From positions 186,001-250,000 of the forward strand of contig NZ_CP037934.1 of assembly GCF_004353225.1 (NCBI RefSeq): a stretch of DNA of 64,000 nucleotides, read 5' to 3'. The position numbers and the translations under genes are program-made. The DNA is from Marinobacter sp. JH2 (GTDB lineage: Bacteria; Pseudomonadota; Gammaproteobacteria; Pseudomonadales; Oleiphilaceae). The notes under the pieces were generated by a model. The model ran no database searches. It was not told where the DNA came from and was given only the letters and a program-made list of their open reading frames with translations. The first letter of the stretch is position 1; each line of letters begins with the position of its first letter. Of this stretch, positions 44,715-53,885 are shown one piece after another.

Positions 44715-45872
44715 CTATTCCTGATTCTGTTGCCGGTATGGCAGCACGGAATGGGCATCGTTAAAGTAGCCGCTCACCTGCACCGCTTCTTCCCGCGTGA
44801 AATCGGCAACGGCATCCCTGAAACCCGGGTGGAGAATGCCGTGCCAGGAGTGAGTAATCACCGGCTCAAACCCGCGTACAAGTTTGTGTTCCCCTTGAGC
44901 GCCAGCATCGAAATGCTGAAGGCCCAATTCGAGGGCAAGCTCAATGCCTTGGTAGTAGCAGGTTTCAAAGTGCAGGTGATTGTATTCATCCAGACACCCC
45001 CAATAGCGACCATAAAGCGTTGAATCGCTCGTCAGAAATAACGCTCCGGCAATCATTTCGCCGTCGCGTATGGCCATGATTACGTGCAGGTGTTCGGGCA
45101 GGCTTTCCCGCAGGTGTTCGAAGAACGCTTTGTTGAGATAAGGCCGTTGGCCGCGTTTCAAATACGTGGCTTGATAGAACAGGTAAAACGCCGATAAGAC
45201 CTGATCCGAGATGTTTCGCCCGTGGATATGGCGAAAGCCTATGTCTTGCTCAGCCACTTGCCGCCGTTCTTTACGGATGGACTTACGTTTTCGGGAGGTG
45301 AGTTCAGCCAGAAAGTCATCAAAACATTGATAGTCGCGGTTGTGCCAATGAAACTGACAGCCAATGCGATGGAGTTCTTGATCGTTGCTCAGCAAGCTTT
45401 GATCTGCAGAATTCGGGAATAACAAATGCCAGGAATGGCCGCCAAGCTGCGCGGTCAGGTTGGTGAGAAGCTTATCCAGCGTTGCGGGTGTTAGCTGTGC
45501 TCGGGCATCTTCGTCCAACAGCAAGCGAGGGCCTTGAGACGGAGTAAAAGGTACAGCGATCAGTAACTTCGGGTAATAGGGTAACCCATGACGTTGGTAG
45601 GCTTCCGCCCAGCCCCAGTCGAACACGTACTCGCCCATCGAATGGCTTTTTAGATACGCCGGAGCCACACCACAAATATGACCATTGCGGCGAAAAACCA
45701 AATGGCTGGGTGTCCAGCCGGTTTCCGGGCGGGTGCAGCCGGACGTTTCCAGCGCTTGAAAGAATTCGTAGCGAAGAAACGGGTTTTCAAAACCGGCCAG
45801 CCGCTGCCACTCTGCTTGGGGAATGTCGGCGATGCTGGCGCAAGTTGTTACCGTGATCTCGGGTGCTGCCAT
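44715..45872 (-). CDS. FemAB/GNAT-like acyltransferase (DUF482)
   Basis: This 385-residue protein matches the peptidoglycan-biosynthesis-annotated DUF482 group with a GNAT/FemAB-type fold. Segments are LAGFENPFLRYEFFQALETSG near the N-terminus, TSRKRKSIRKERRQVAEQDI, and the C-terminal HFDAGAQGEHKLVRGFEPV. Transfer of an acyl or amino-acyl group is likely; the acceptor is unknown. Confidence 0.87.
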   Translation of the reverse strand: MAAPEITVTTCASIADIPQAEWQRLAGFENPFLRYEFFQALETSGCTRPETGWTPSHLVFRRNGHICGVAPAYLKSHSMGEYVFDWGWAEAYQRHGLPYYPKLLIAVPFTPSQGPRLLLDEDARAQLTPATLDKLLTNLTAQLGGHSWHLLFPNSADQSLLSNDQELHRIGCQFHWHNRDYQCFDDFLAELTSRKRKSIRKERRQVAEQDIGFRHIHGRNISDQVLSAFYLFYQATYLKRGQRPYLNKAFFEHLRESLPEHLHVIMAIRDGEMIAGALFLTSDSTLYGRYWGCLDEYNHLHFETCYYQGIELALELGLQHFDAGAQGEHKLVRGFEPVITHSWHGILHPGFRDAVADFTREEAVQVSGYFNDAHSVLPYRQQNQE

Positions 45873-45933
45873 GGTGATAATGAGCTCTGTGAAACCAAGG
45901 TCATACCATACGACAGAACCCGAGGGTTGATCA

Positions 45934-46290
45934 CTATTTCATGTCGTTGCAGCGTTTTTCCATTTTTTTCTGCCATTTTTTCATGCGCTTTTGGTGTTTT
46001 TCCTGGCGCTCGTCGTGGATCTCGCTCCAGATCACGCGTTGTTCGTCGGTGAGCATCAGGCGGTCGGCCATTTCGCCACGGTGTTCCTGCATTTCCTGGC
46101 GGCGGTCTTCACGGTGTTCTTTGCTGAATTTACCTTTGCCTTCGCGGAAGTCTTCGCACATCTCTTTCTTGTTGTGCTTGCCTTCACCGTGGTCCATGCC
46201 TTTGTGATCATGGGCAAAAGCAGCCGGGCTGGCTGCGAACAGGGTGGCCATCAAAACGCCGGCGGTCATTACAGAGGTATGTACTTTCAT
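45934..46290 (-). CDS. Spy/CpxP-like periplasmic protein
   Basis: This 118-residue protein has a signal peptide cleaved near Ala26. The mature part begins with His-rich HDHKGMDHGEGKH, suited to metal binding. A strongly charged helical body contains one LTDEQRVIW motif of the LTxxQ type found in CpxP/Spy. It is divergent from the CpxR/CpxA genes, as cpxP is in E. coli. A chaperone or signal-damping role is inferred. Confidence 0.78.
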   Translation of the reverse strand: MKVHTSVMTAGVLMATLFAASPAAFAHDHKGMDHGEGKHNKKEMCEDFREGKGKFSKEHREDRRQEMQEHRGEMADRLMLTDEQRVIWSEIHDERQEKHQKRMKKWQKKMEKRCNDMK

Positions 46291-46369
46291 GATGTCTTCC
46301 TTTTAGGGGGTTCGACTGTCTACGGAACCCATGTTACGCCCTTGGAACGTCAGCGAGTGTCAGGCTTGT

Positions 46370-46385
46370 GTAAAGGTTGGGTAAA
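46370..46385 (+). promoter_or_regulatory. CpxR-box match between spy-like and cpxR
   Basis: GTAAA-N6-GTAAA lies about 80 bases upstream of both divergent genes. The published E. coli box is GTAAA-N5-GTAAA, with variants of spacing. It is consistent with CpxR control of the Spy-like gene and of cpxRA itself. Confidence 0.55.
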
Positions 46386-46458
46386 GAGAAAAAACTCCGC
46401 GGCAGACGGGCCAGAGCGCCGTGCTAGACTAGCTGCAGATAAAGGTAGAGGGGCAGAT

Positions 46459-47148
46459 ATGCAGAATCGGGTATTGCTGGTTGAGGACGACGATGAGCTG
46501 AGGCAATTGTTGTCGCGCTATCTGACAAACCAAGGTTTCAGCGTGCGAGAGGCGGCCAATGGCTATGATGGCTTGTCGCTGGCTTTAGGGCAGGATTGCG
46601 ACATTGTGGTTTTGGATATCATGTTGCCCGATATCAATGGTTTGGATGTGCTGCGTGAGCTACGAGGCAAGACCCACCTGCCGGTAATATTGCTGACAGC
46701 CCGGGGCGACGAAACCGACCGGATTGTGGGCCTGGAAGTGGGCGCGGACGATTACATACCCAAGCCTTGCAACCCTCGCGAGTTAGTTGCTCGGTTGCAG
46801 GCCATTCTTCGGCGGGTTGCGTGGGATCAGCAAGCGGATGTGGATGCCAGCCGGGTCTACGGTGATTTGCGTGTTGAACCTGATCAGCGGCGAATTTATC
46901 AAAATGATAAGCCTCTTGAACTGACCGCGACCGAATACGAAGTGTTGCAGGTATTGCTTGCCCATGCCGGCAGTGTCGTTCGCAAAACCGACCTCATGCA
47001 GTGGGCATTGGGGCGGAGGCTCGAAGCCTTCGACCGCACGCTGGATATGCACGTGAGCAACTTGCGCAAAAAACTGGGAAATGACGACCCGCCCAGAGTG
47101 GAAACGGTGCGGGGCCTTGGATACAGCTATCGGGTGCCAACTGAATGA
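46459..47148 (+). CDS. cpxR: OmpR-type response regulator, CpxR-like
   Basis: This 229-residue regulator has a receiver domain (acidic D10-D11-D12, phosphoacceptor Asp53 in VVLDIMLPD, Lys in PKPCNPRE) and a C-terminal winged-helix DNA-binding domain. The start at 46459 excludes a long upstream extension without homology. It overlaps the kinase gene by four bases. Confidence 0.93.
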   Translation: MQNRVLLVEDDDELRQLLSRYLTNQGFSVREAANGYDGLSLALGQDCDIVVLDIMLPDINGLDVLRELRGKTHLPVILLTARGDETDRIVGLEVGADDYIPKPCNPRELVARLQAILRRVAWDQQADVDASRVYGDLRVEPDQRRIYQNDKPLELTATEYEVLQVLLAHAGSVVRKTDLMQWALGRRLEAFDRTLDMHVSNLRKKLGNDDPPRVETVRGLGYSYRVPTE

Positions 47149-48461
47149 CGCGTTTCAGGTTTACCTTGTTTTGGCGTATTTTTCTGTCGATCTGGCTGGC
47201 GATGGCGGTAACGATGGTGACTAGTCAGCTAGCCAACCGCTTCCTGCAGGACCGGGAGCGTCAAGCCATTGTTCGCCAGGTAGGCTTGCAGGACATTGCT
47301 GGCGAAGCGGTGAATCTACGGGAACAGTTAGGCCGGTCCGAGGCTCGGCGATTTTTGCGAATAGAAGGTGAGCGGCTGCATCTTCATTTAATTCTGATTG
47401 AAGCGGAACAGGGTCATAATCGGCTGCCGCGAATGGTGCGCGAACGCATGCAGTCAAGTTGGCACCTGAGTAAACCGGCAGTGTTAGATCTGGATGACGG
47501 TTATAGGTTAGTTGCCTGGCCTCGCATGGGTGGTGAAGGCTGGTTACATCCTGGGCTATTCCGAATGTTCGAGCTGGTCCTTGCGTTTGTTGTTATCTCA
47601 CTGGCTTGCTGGTGGATCGCCCGATTGGTTTCTCGGCCGCTCAAGCATATGGAGGGCACCGCTCGTTCGATTGCTAACGGTGATACGGAGTTGCGAGTGT
47701 CCGATACCATCGCTCAACGCCGCGACGAGATTGGCCAGCTGGCGGCTGCATTTAATGCCATGACCGATCGTTTGTGCCAACTGCTAGATCGTCATAACCG
47801 GTTGCTCAGAGATATATCTCACGACCTGAGAACCCCTCTGGCGCGGCAGCGGATTGCGATTGAGCTGGCCAGTGATGAAGGCGCTGATCGGGCGCTCATG
47901 GAAAGTATCTTGCGCCAGAATGAGCGGCTTGAAGCCATGACCGGCCAGATCCTGACGCTGTATCGGGTCTCTGAAAATGGCGGTGTTATTGAACAGCAAC
48001 CCGTCAAACCCTTATCGCTGATTAATCGGGTGCTGGGTGATGCCAGCGATTATGCCGAGCAGCAAGGGGTGGATTGTAAATTGGTGGCTAGTAATGAAGT
48101 TGCCGCGGTTTCCATTCTGGGCGATCCGGGGTTGCTGCAGCGAGCGTTCGATAACGTTCTGCAGAATGCGCTGGACCACACACCACCGGGCCAATCGGTT
48201 GATGTTGAGCTTACCGTTGCGAATGGACAGGTCGAAGTGTCGATTGCTGACGAGGGGCCCGGTGCGCCAACCGATATGCTCAATCAGTTGTTCGAGCCGT
48301 TCTTCCGAGCGGACGAATCTCGAGGCGGAAAAGGCTGGGGTTTGGGGCTTTCCATTGCTAGGGATATCATTCGGGCCCACGACGGCACCATTGAAGCCCA
48401 CAACCGTGAAGTGGGCGGCCTTCAGGTGACGGTTCGGTTACCGGTTTTTTTCGGGGATTGA
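47145..48461 (+). CDS. cpxA: Sensor histidine kinase, CpxA-like
   Basis: This 438-residue membrane kinase has two membrane helices (about residues 7-29 and 141-165) around a small periplasmic domain. A HAMP domain follows, then the H-box DISHDLRTPLAR with phosphoaccepting His226. The ATP-binding domain has N-box NVLQNALDH, and G-boxes DEGPGAP and GWGLGLS. Together with the regulator and the Spy-like gene it forms a Cpx-type envelope-stress unit. Confidence 0.92.
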   Translation: MTRFRFTLFWRIFLSIWLAMAVTMVTSQLANRFLQDRERQAIVRQVGLQDIAGEAVNLREQLGRSEARRFLRIEGERLHLHLILIEAEQGHNRLPRMVRERMQSSWHLSKPAVLDLDDGYRLVAWPRMGGEGWLHPGLFRMFELVLAFVVISLACWWIARLVSRPLKHMEGTARSIANGDTELRVSDTIAQRRDEIGQLAAAFNAMTDRLCQLLDRHNRLLRDISHDLRTPLARQRIAIELASDEGADRALMESILRQNERLEAMTGQILTLYRVSENGGVIEQQPVKPLSLINRVLGDASDYAEQQGVDCKLVASNEVAAVSILGDPGLLQRAFDNVLQNALDHTPPGQSVDVELTVANGQVEVSIADEGPGAPTDMLNQLFEPFFRADESRGGKGWGLGLSIARDIIRAHDGTIEAHNREVGGLQVTVRLPVFFGD

Positions 48462-48644
48462 GTCGGCGTTGGTAGATGGAGCGGGTTCGGTTTCGTCGTC
48501 AACGGGTTTCAGGTGAGTCGCATTCGAGAAATCGATGCCTTCCTGCAACTCGTCTTCTTCAAATCGAATGCCGCAGCCGGCTTTACGGAATTTTGCCGGG
48601 CTGGCTGTGCCTGGTGTTTTATTTTCACTGTCGCTGGATGTCAT
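48438..48644 (-). CDS. Small acidic protein of unknown function
   Basis: This 68-residue protein starts at 48644 behind a GAGG site and has a conserved-looking AKFRKAGCGIRFEEDELQEG core with acidic flanks. It overlaps the 3' end of the kinase gene by 24 bases in antisense and is divergent from the IMPACT gene with only 10 bases between starts. I do not recognise the family. Confidence 0.62.
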   Translation of the reverse strand: MTSSDSENKTPGTASPAKFRKAGCGIRFEEDELQEGIDFSNATHLKPVDDETEPAPSTNADSIPEKNR

Positions 48645-48654
48645 AGGTTGCCTC

Positions 48655-49260
48655 ATGAGTAAAGATTACCCGGTTCCGTCAGGATACCTTGAGCGAGAAA
48701 CGGAAGTGAAGAAAAGCCGTTTCATCGCCCGAGTGTATCCGGTTGGTAGTCGAGAAGAGGTGCGCGAGCGGGTAGCCGAGGCGCACCGGGATTACCCGGA
48801 TGCCCGCCATGTGTGTTGGGGCTATCAAATTGGCCGGCCCGGCTCGGCGGCAGAAGCCGCCATGAACGACGACGGCGAACCTTCCGGCACGGCGGGCAAG
48901 CCGATTCTGAATGTGATTCAACATAAAGACATGGGCGATGTGCTGGTGATTGTGGTGCGCTATTTTGGTGGCATCAAGCTCGGCGCTGGCGGTTTGGTAC
49001 GAGCCTATGCCGGCTCAGCCGAGAGTGTATTGTCGGAAGTGGGCCGGGTGGTTCAACAAACCAGAGTGCAGGCCCAAATCGAGTTGGGTTTTGCTGACGA
49101 ACAGCCGCTTCGGCATTGGTGTGACGGGCACGAAGGTACGATTGAATCGATTGAATACAGCGCTAAAGTTCATGCATTGGTTTCCGTGCCCGAAGTTCGG
49201 CAGCACGAACTGGTGGCGTTTTGTGAGTCTCAGAAACTGGATTACCGTTTTGAAACCTGA
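48655..49260 (+). CDS. yigZ: IMPACT/YigZ family protein
   Basis: This 201-residue YigZ-type protein has an N-terminal UPF0029 domain (ERETEVKKSRFIARVYPVGS, HVCWGYQIG, NDDGEPSGTAGKPIL, VVRYFGGIKLGAGGLVRAY) and a C-terminal ferredoxin-like DUF1949 domain. The start is at 48655. The function is unclear; it is linked to translation or peptidase-type activities in homologues. Confidence 0.93.
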   Translation: MSKDYPVPSGYLERETEVKKSRFIARVYPVGSREEVRERVAEAHRDYPDARHVCWGYQIGRPGSAAEAAMNDDGEPSGTAGKPILNVIQHKDMGDVLVIVVRYFGGIKLGAGGLVRAYAGSAESVLSEVGRVVQQTRVQAQIELGFADEQPLRHWCDGHEGTIESIEYSAKVHALVSVPEVRQHELVAFCESQKLDYRFET

Positions 49261-49332
49261 CCAATCTGGCGGGTCGCACTGCAAATACAGTGGGTATAAT
49301 GTGTCAGACAACTCCAATGCAGGAGAACAACT

Positions 49333-49860
49333 ATGCGAGTTTTAATGATGGCGGCCATGGCCATGTTGATGGCTGGTTGTGCCAGCAATGTCGTCACGGA
49401 CTACAACACCTCAACGGTGTTCGGTAACTACAGCAGTTGGGCCTACGCGCCGATGGATCAGGGGTCCGGTTTTGCCTCTCTTGACGATGCCCGGGTTCGC
49501 AGTGCCGTCGAGCGGGAACTCAACCGCAAGGCCATGAAAAAAGTAGCGAAGGATAACGCCGACCTGCTGGTTAGCTGGCAGATCGTGTCTGAGGAGCGGT
49601 TGGAACAGAGCGGATTGGGTCTGGGCTTCGGATTTGGTCGCGGTAACTTTGGCTGGGCTTTGTCGGCACCGCCACCGGTTCGCGAAGTCACCGAGGGCAA
49701 GTTGGTGGTAGAGCTGGTCGATCAAGAAAGCGAAGAAGTGATTTGGCGAGCAGCCAGTCGCCGGTACTTGAATGAAAACCAGTCTCCGGAAACCCGGCGT
49801 AAGCTGATTGATGAGGTTGTCGCGGAAATGTTTTCGAAATATCCTCCGGGCTTAAACTGA
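49333..49860 (+). CDS. DUF4136 lipoprotein
   Basis: This 175-residue lipoprotein has a signal with lipobox LMAGC (Cys16) and a DUF4136 core (YNTSTVFGNYSSWAYAPMDQG, ADLLVSWQI, GKLVVELVDQ, VIWRAASRRYL). An outer-membrane location is likely, because the residue after Cys is Ala. The function is unknown. Confidence 0.9.
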   Translation: MRVLMMAAMAMLMAGCASNVVTDYNTSTVFGNYSSWAYAPMDQGSGFASLDDARVRSAVERELNRKAMKKVAKDNADLLVSWQIVSEERLEQSGLGLGFGFGRGNFGWALSAPPPVREVTEGKLVVELVDQESEEVIWRAASRRYLNENQSPETRRKLIDEVVAEMFSKYPPGLN

Positions 49861-49881
49861 GTAACCGACAGGATTTTGTTG

Positions 49882-50241
49882 ATGGGTATGAAAAAGCGGG
49901 AAGGTGGTCTGGTCTTTTCCACCGAGCAAGGCCGCATGTGTCCGGGGTGCCGTAACCCGGTTTCCGAATGTTCATGCGGAGAGCCGGCGCAGCCAGAAGG
50001 CGATGGCGTTGTGCGTGTCAGCCGCGAAACCAAAGGCCGGAAAGGCAAAGGCGTGACCTTGATTACCGGCATTCCCCTCGATAACAAGGCACTGAAAGAC
50101 TACGCCAAAGTGCTAAAAGCAAAATGTGGCACAGGTGGTACAGTAAAAGACGGCGTGGTGGAGATCCAGGGCGATCATCGAGATCTGCTGGTGCCGCTGC
50201 TCGAACAGAAAGGGTGGACCGTGAAACGGTCTGGCGGTTGA
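49882..50241 (+). CDS. Sui1/YciH translation-initiation-like factor
   Basis: This is a 119-residue eIF1/Sui1-fold protein with an N-terminal zinc-binding-like stretch (CPGCRNPVSECSC) and the SUI1 core ending GDHRDLLVPLLEQKGWTVKRSGG. Bacterial YciH helps discriminate initiation codons. The ATG at 49882 has AGGA eight bases upstream. It precedes dadA by 36 bases. Confidence 0.92.
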   Translation: MGMKKREGGLVFSTEQGRMCPGCRNPVSECSCGEPAQPEGDGVVRVSRETKGRKGKGVTLITGIPLDNKALKDYAKVLKAKCGTGGTVKDGVVEIQGDHRDLLVPLLEQKGWTVKRSGG

Positions 50242-50277
50242 GGTTTTATTTAATTCGATTGGTAAGGAACAAGAGGT

Positions 50278-51531
50278 ATGCACCTTCTGGTACTGGGCGC
50301 TGGGGTCGTGGGCGTTACTACGGCTTGGTTTCTTCAGGCGCAGGGGCACCAGGTTACGGTGGTCGATCGTCAACCTCAATCCGGGCTGGAAACCAGTTAC
50401 GCCAATGGCGGCCAGATTTCCGTGTCCCACGCGGAACCCTGGGCTAACCCAGCAGCGCCACTGAAAATCCTGAAATGGCTGTCTCAACCCGAGGCCCCGT
50501 TGCTGTTTCGGCCGGGACTGGATCCGTACCAATGGCGCTGGGCGCTTTCGTTTCTGGGGCAGTGCACCTCGGCCAGAGCGGCTCACAATATTCGCCAGAT
50601 GGTGAACCTCGGCACTTACAGCCGGGGTCAGCTTCAGGCCTTACGCAAAGAGACTGATCTCGATTACGATCAGCTCGACAAAGGCATTCTCCACTTCTAT
50701 ACCAACCCCAAAGAATTCGAGGCAGCGCTAGAGCCTGCGCGCATCATGCGCGAGCTGGGCTGTGATCGGCAGGTGGTGGGAGCCGATAGGGCGGTAGAGC
50801 TAGAACCGGCCTTGAAGCCCATCCATCATCGAATTGCAGGAGCGACTTATACCTCGGAAGACGAAAGCGGAGATGCCCGAAAGTTTACCCAAGCACTCGC
50901 TGAGCGTTGTCGGGAAGCGGGGGTGGAGTTCCTTTATGACACCGAGGTGTTGGGTTTCGAGAAAGTCGGCAATCGGATTCTTGGAGTTCAAGCCCTGAGC
51001 GAAGGCAAGCATCACACGCTTCGGGCCGATGGTTATGTGCTCAGCCTGGGCAGTTTCAGCGCGGTGCTCGCCCGCCCCTTAGGCCTGTTTTTGAATATCT
51101 ATCCAGCGAAGGGGTATTCCATTACGGTTCCGGTTAAGGACGAGGAAGCTGCGTTTCAGGTCAGTCTGACGGACGATGAGTTCAAGCTGGTTTATTCCCG
51201 GCTGGGCGATCGTATTCGGGTGGCCGGTACCGCCGAGTTGGGAGGGTACAGCCGAGCGCTAAACACCACTCGCTGCCGGACAATCGTGCGCAGGGCGGCC
51301 GAGCTTATGCCAGAGGCCGGGCACTGGGAGCAGGCCGCATTTTGGGCCGGGCTTCGGCCAACAACGCCGTCCAATGTGCCTTACATCGGCAAAAGCCCGT
51401 TCAGTAATCTGTACCTGAATACCGGGCATGGCACTTTGGGTTGGACCCACTCCTGTGGCTCCGCCGCGGCGCTTGCTGATATCGTCAGTGGTCGAGCGCC
51501 CGAGGTGGACTTCGCTTTTAGCGGGCAGTAA
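50278..51531 (+). CDS. dadA: D-amino acid dehydrogenase
   Basis: This 417-residue FAD enzyme has the dinucleotide motif VLGAGVVGVTTAWFLQAQGH at the N-terminus and TGHGTLGWTHSCGSAAALADI near the C-terminus, characteristic of DadA. It oxidises D-amino acids at the membrane to 2-oxoacids and ammonia. No alanine racemase gene is adjacent. A hairpin follows and ends the unit. Confidence 0.92.
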   Translation: MHLLVLGAGVVGVTTAWFLQAQGHQVTVVDRQPQSGLETSYANGGQISVSHAEPWANPAAPLKILKWLSQPEAPLLFRPGLDPYQWRWALSFLGQCTSARAAHNIRQMVNLGTYSRGQLQALRKETDLDYDQLDKGILHFYTNPKEFEAALEPARIMRELGCDRQVVGADRAVELEPALKPIHHRIAGATYTSEDESGDARKFTQALAERCREAGVEFLYDTEVLGFEKVGNRILGVQALSEGKHHTLRADGYVLSLGSFSAVLARPLGLFLNIYPAKGYSITVPVKDEEAAFQVSLTDDEFKLVYSRLGDRIRVAGTAELGGYSRALNTTRCRTIVRRAAELMPEAGHWEQAAFWAGLRPTTPSNVPYIGKSPFSNLYLNTGHGTLGWTHSCGSAAALADIVSGRAPEVDFAFSGQ

Positions 51532-51544
51532 ATCGTCCATAAAA

Positions 51545-51573
51545 AAACCGGTGCACGAAAATGGCACCGGTTT
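51545..51573. terminator. Bidirectional terminator after dadA
   Basis: A 10-bp stem (51545-51554 with 51564-51573, AAACCGGTGC arms) is flanked by A-run and T-run. It lies between dadA and the convergent acyl-CoA ligase gene. Confidence 0.85.
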
Positions 51574-51590
51574 ATTTTATGGACAGAAAA

Positions 51591-53237
51591 TTACTCTGCT
51601 AACTGATCCCGAATCAGTTTCTTGTTGATCTTGCCAACACTGGTTTTCGGAATGTCTTCCACGAAATCAATCTGGCTGGGAATTGCCCACTTGTTGATTT
51701 CGCCGCTTTCTACAAATTCCTGCAGGTGCTGTTGAATGTCGTCCAAACCAACGTTTTCACCGGGTTTTAGCGTCACCAGAGCGTAAGGCCGCTCGCCCCA
51801 TTTTTCGTCTGGTACACCTACAACGGCGGCACCGGCCACAGCCGGGTGCTGGCTGATCAGGTTTTCCAGATCCAGAGAAGACAACCACTCGCCGCCTGTT
51901 TTGATCACATCTTTGATGCGGTCTTTGATGGTAAGTGTGTTATTTGGCTCCATCGATGCCACATCGCCGGTGTGTAGCCAACCGCCTTGCCAGAGGTCTT
52001 CGCCTTTCTGGGGCTCTTTGAAGTAGCTCTGGGTCAGCCAGGGTGCTCGGGCCACCACTTCACCTTTGGCTTCGCCGTCATGGGCAACCGGCTGACCATT
52101 CGGGTCCACAATTTCCAGCTCCACCATGGGTACCGCAATACCGGTTTTCACACGGATGTGGGTCTGCTCTTGCAGTGGCAATTCCAGATCTTCCGGTTTG
52201 AGGTAGGTGGCACTTAAAAGCGGGCAGGTTTCGGACATACCGTAGCCGGTGTACATCTTGATACCAAGTTTGGACGCGGCATCACACAAGCCTTTGGTTA
52301 GTGCGCTGCCGCCGATCAGTACGTTCCAGTTGCTGAGGTCCGCGGTCTTGATCGATTCCGTCGCCATCATCATTTGCATAACGGTGGGGACGCAGTGAGA
52401 GGTTGTGACTTTATGGGTTTTAATCAGATCAACAAGCAATTCGGGCTCGTACCGGCCCGGATACACCTGTTTGATGCCCAGCAGTGTGGCGGCATAGGGC
52501 ACGCCCCACGCGTGTACGTGGAACATCGGCGTTACCGGCATGTAAACGGAAGACGAACGCAGGAATGGCATCTCATCGTAAGCCGACAGAGTGCCGGTCA
52601 TCGCGAGCGTGTGCAGAACCAACTGCCTATGGCTGAAGAAAACCCCTTTGGGGTTGCCGGTTGTACCGGTGGTGTAGAACGTCGTGGCGACGCTGTTTTC
52701 GTCAAAGTCCGGGAAGTCGAATCGGGTTTCCGCTTTGTCCAGTAACGCTTCGTATTCGCCGAGCGTGTTGATCGAGGTGTCGGCGGCTGAATCGTTGTCG
52801 GTGAGCTGAATCCAGGTTTTGACCGTCTGAACGTCGTCTTTCACGCTTTCAATGATCGGCATGAAGTCGTCGTGAACCAGCACCAAATCGTCTTCAGCAT
52901 GGTTCATGGTATAGACGATCTGTTCCGGTGACAGCCGCACGTTTACGGTGTGCAGGATGGCGCCGATCATCGGAATGGCGAAGAAACACTCCAGGTAACG
53001 GGGCGTGTCCCAATCCATCACCGCAACGGTATCTCCGGCTTTCACACCGGCATCCGTCAGCGCATTTGCCAAGCGGTGTACACGCTCCACCAGATCGCTG
53101 TAGGTGTACTTGCTACGATTGGCGTAGACGATCTCCTGGTCCGGATTGTATCGGGGCCCGGACATGAGGAGTCGCTTAATCAGCAGCGGGTACTGGTAGG
53201 CATTATCTGCTGGCTGAAGAATTTTTGTTTTGGCCAT
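51591..53237 (-). CDS. Fatty-acid-CoA ligase (AMP-binding)
   Basis: This 548-residue ANL ligase has YTTGTTGNPKGVFFSHRQ as its P-loop, YGMSETCP as A5, TGDVASM as A7, DRIKDVIKTGGEW as the hinge and KTSVGKINKKLIR with the C-terminal Lys. The pattern resembles medium/long-chain fatty-acid-CoA ligases. It is convergent with dadA and precedes the Mrp operon on the same strand. Confidence 0.92.
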   Translation of the reverse strand: MAKTKILQPADNAYQYPLLIKRLLMSGPRYNPDQEIVYANRSKYTYSDLVERVHRLANALTDAGVKAGDTVAVMDWDTPRYLECFFAIPMIGAILHTVNVRLSPEQIVYTMNHAEDDLVLVHDDFMPIIESVKDDVQTVKTWIQLTDNDSAADTSINTLGEYEALLDKAETRFDFPDFDENSVATTFYTTGTTGNPKGVFFSHRQLVLHTLAMTGTLSAYDEMPFLRSSSVYMPVTPMFHVHAWGVPYAATLLGIKQVYPGRYEPELLVDLIKTHKVTTSHCVPTVMQMMMATESIKTADLSNWNVLIGGSALTKGLCDAASKLGIKMYTGYGMSETCPLLSATYLKPEDLELPLQEQTHIRVKTGIAVPMVELEIVDPNGQPVAHDGEAKGEVVARAPWLTQSYFKEPQKGEDLWQGGWLHTGDVASMEPNNTLTIKDRIKDVIKTGGEWLSSLDLENLISQHPAVAGAAVVGVPDEKWGERPYALVTLKPGENVGLDDIQQHLQEFVESGEINKWAIPSQIDFVEDIPKTSVGKINKKLIRDQLAE

Positions 53238-53267
53238 CTTTGAACACCTCGTGTCTCTTGTTTTAGG

Positions 53268-53594
53268 TTATTGCTCCCAAGGATTGCCTCGGGTGCCTTT
53301 CATGGATTTTACGCCCATATGCATGGCGGCTTTCGCGAGCATGTTGGCGCTCACGGGTGCCGTCATGAATAGGAATACGGTGATCAATATTTCTGAAATA
53401 CCAAATCCGTGGCTACTGAAGTAAATCACGGAGCTGAGCATGATTGCGCCGACGCCCACTGTGGTCGCTTTAGTCGGGCCGTGCAAGCGGGTGAAAAAAT
53501 CCGGCAGTCGAGCCAGCCCAATAGCACCGACCAAGGTGAATGCGCCGCCTAAAATGAGCAGAGCCGAAACAATGTATTCAGTAACTAGACTCAT
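53268..53594 (-). CDS. mrpG: Na+/H+ antiporter subunit G (MrpG)
   Basis: This 108-residue protein has three membrane helices and the MrpG/PhaG pattern GLARLPDFFTRLHGPTKATTVGVG. It is the last gene of the six-gene Mrp operon, and the subunits form one large complex. It begins 21 bases after the mrpF stop. Confidence 0.93.
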   Translation of the reverse strand: MSLVTEYIVSALLILGGAFTLVGAIGLARLPDFFTRLHGPTKATTVGVGAIMLSSVIYFSSHGFGISEILITVFLFMTAPVSANMLAKAAMHMGVKSMKGTRGNPWEQ

Positions 53595-53615
53595 GGAATG
53601 CCTCCTTTGGCCCCG

Positions 53616-53885
53616 TTATTCGATGACGCTGCCGCGTTTCAGGTATTTGGCCATCGCGACGGTGCTGACGAAACCCATGACCGCGATCAACAAGCCGGAC
53701 TCGAGGTACATCCGCGAATTGAAGGTAATGCCAAGCAGAATGATCATGGCAATGGCATTGATATAAAGAGTATCTAGCGCCAGAACCCTGTCGGGCGCGT
53801 CGGGGCCTTTGATCAGACGATACACGTTCAGTAAAGCCGCAGTCATGACCATGGCGATGGTTGCGTAGAGTGCAGTTGTCATCAT
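53616..53885 (-). CDS. mrpF: Na+/H+ antiporter subunit F (MrpF)
   Basis: This 89-residue protein has three membrane helices, with the MrpF motif GPDAPDRVLALDTLYINAIAMI. It overlaps mrpE by four bases. It is needed for Mrp assembly and transport, and its own catalytic part is unclear. Confidence 0.93.
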   Translation of the reverse strand: MMTTALYATIAMVMTAALLNVYRLIKGPDAPDRVLALDTLYINAIAMIILLGITFNSRMYLESGLLIAVMGFVSTVAMAKYLKRGSVIE

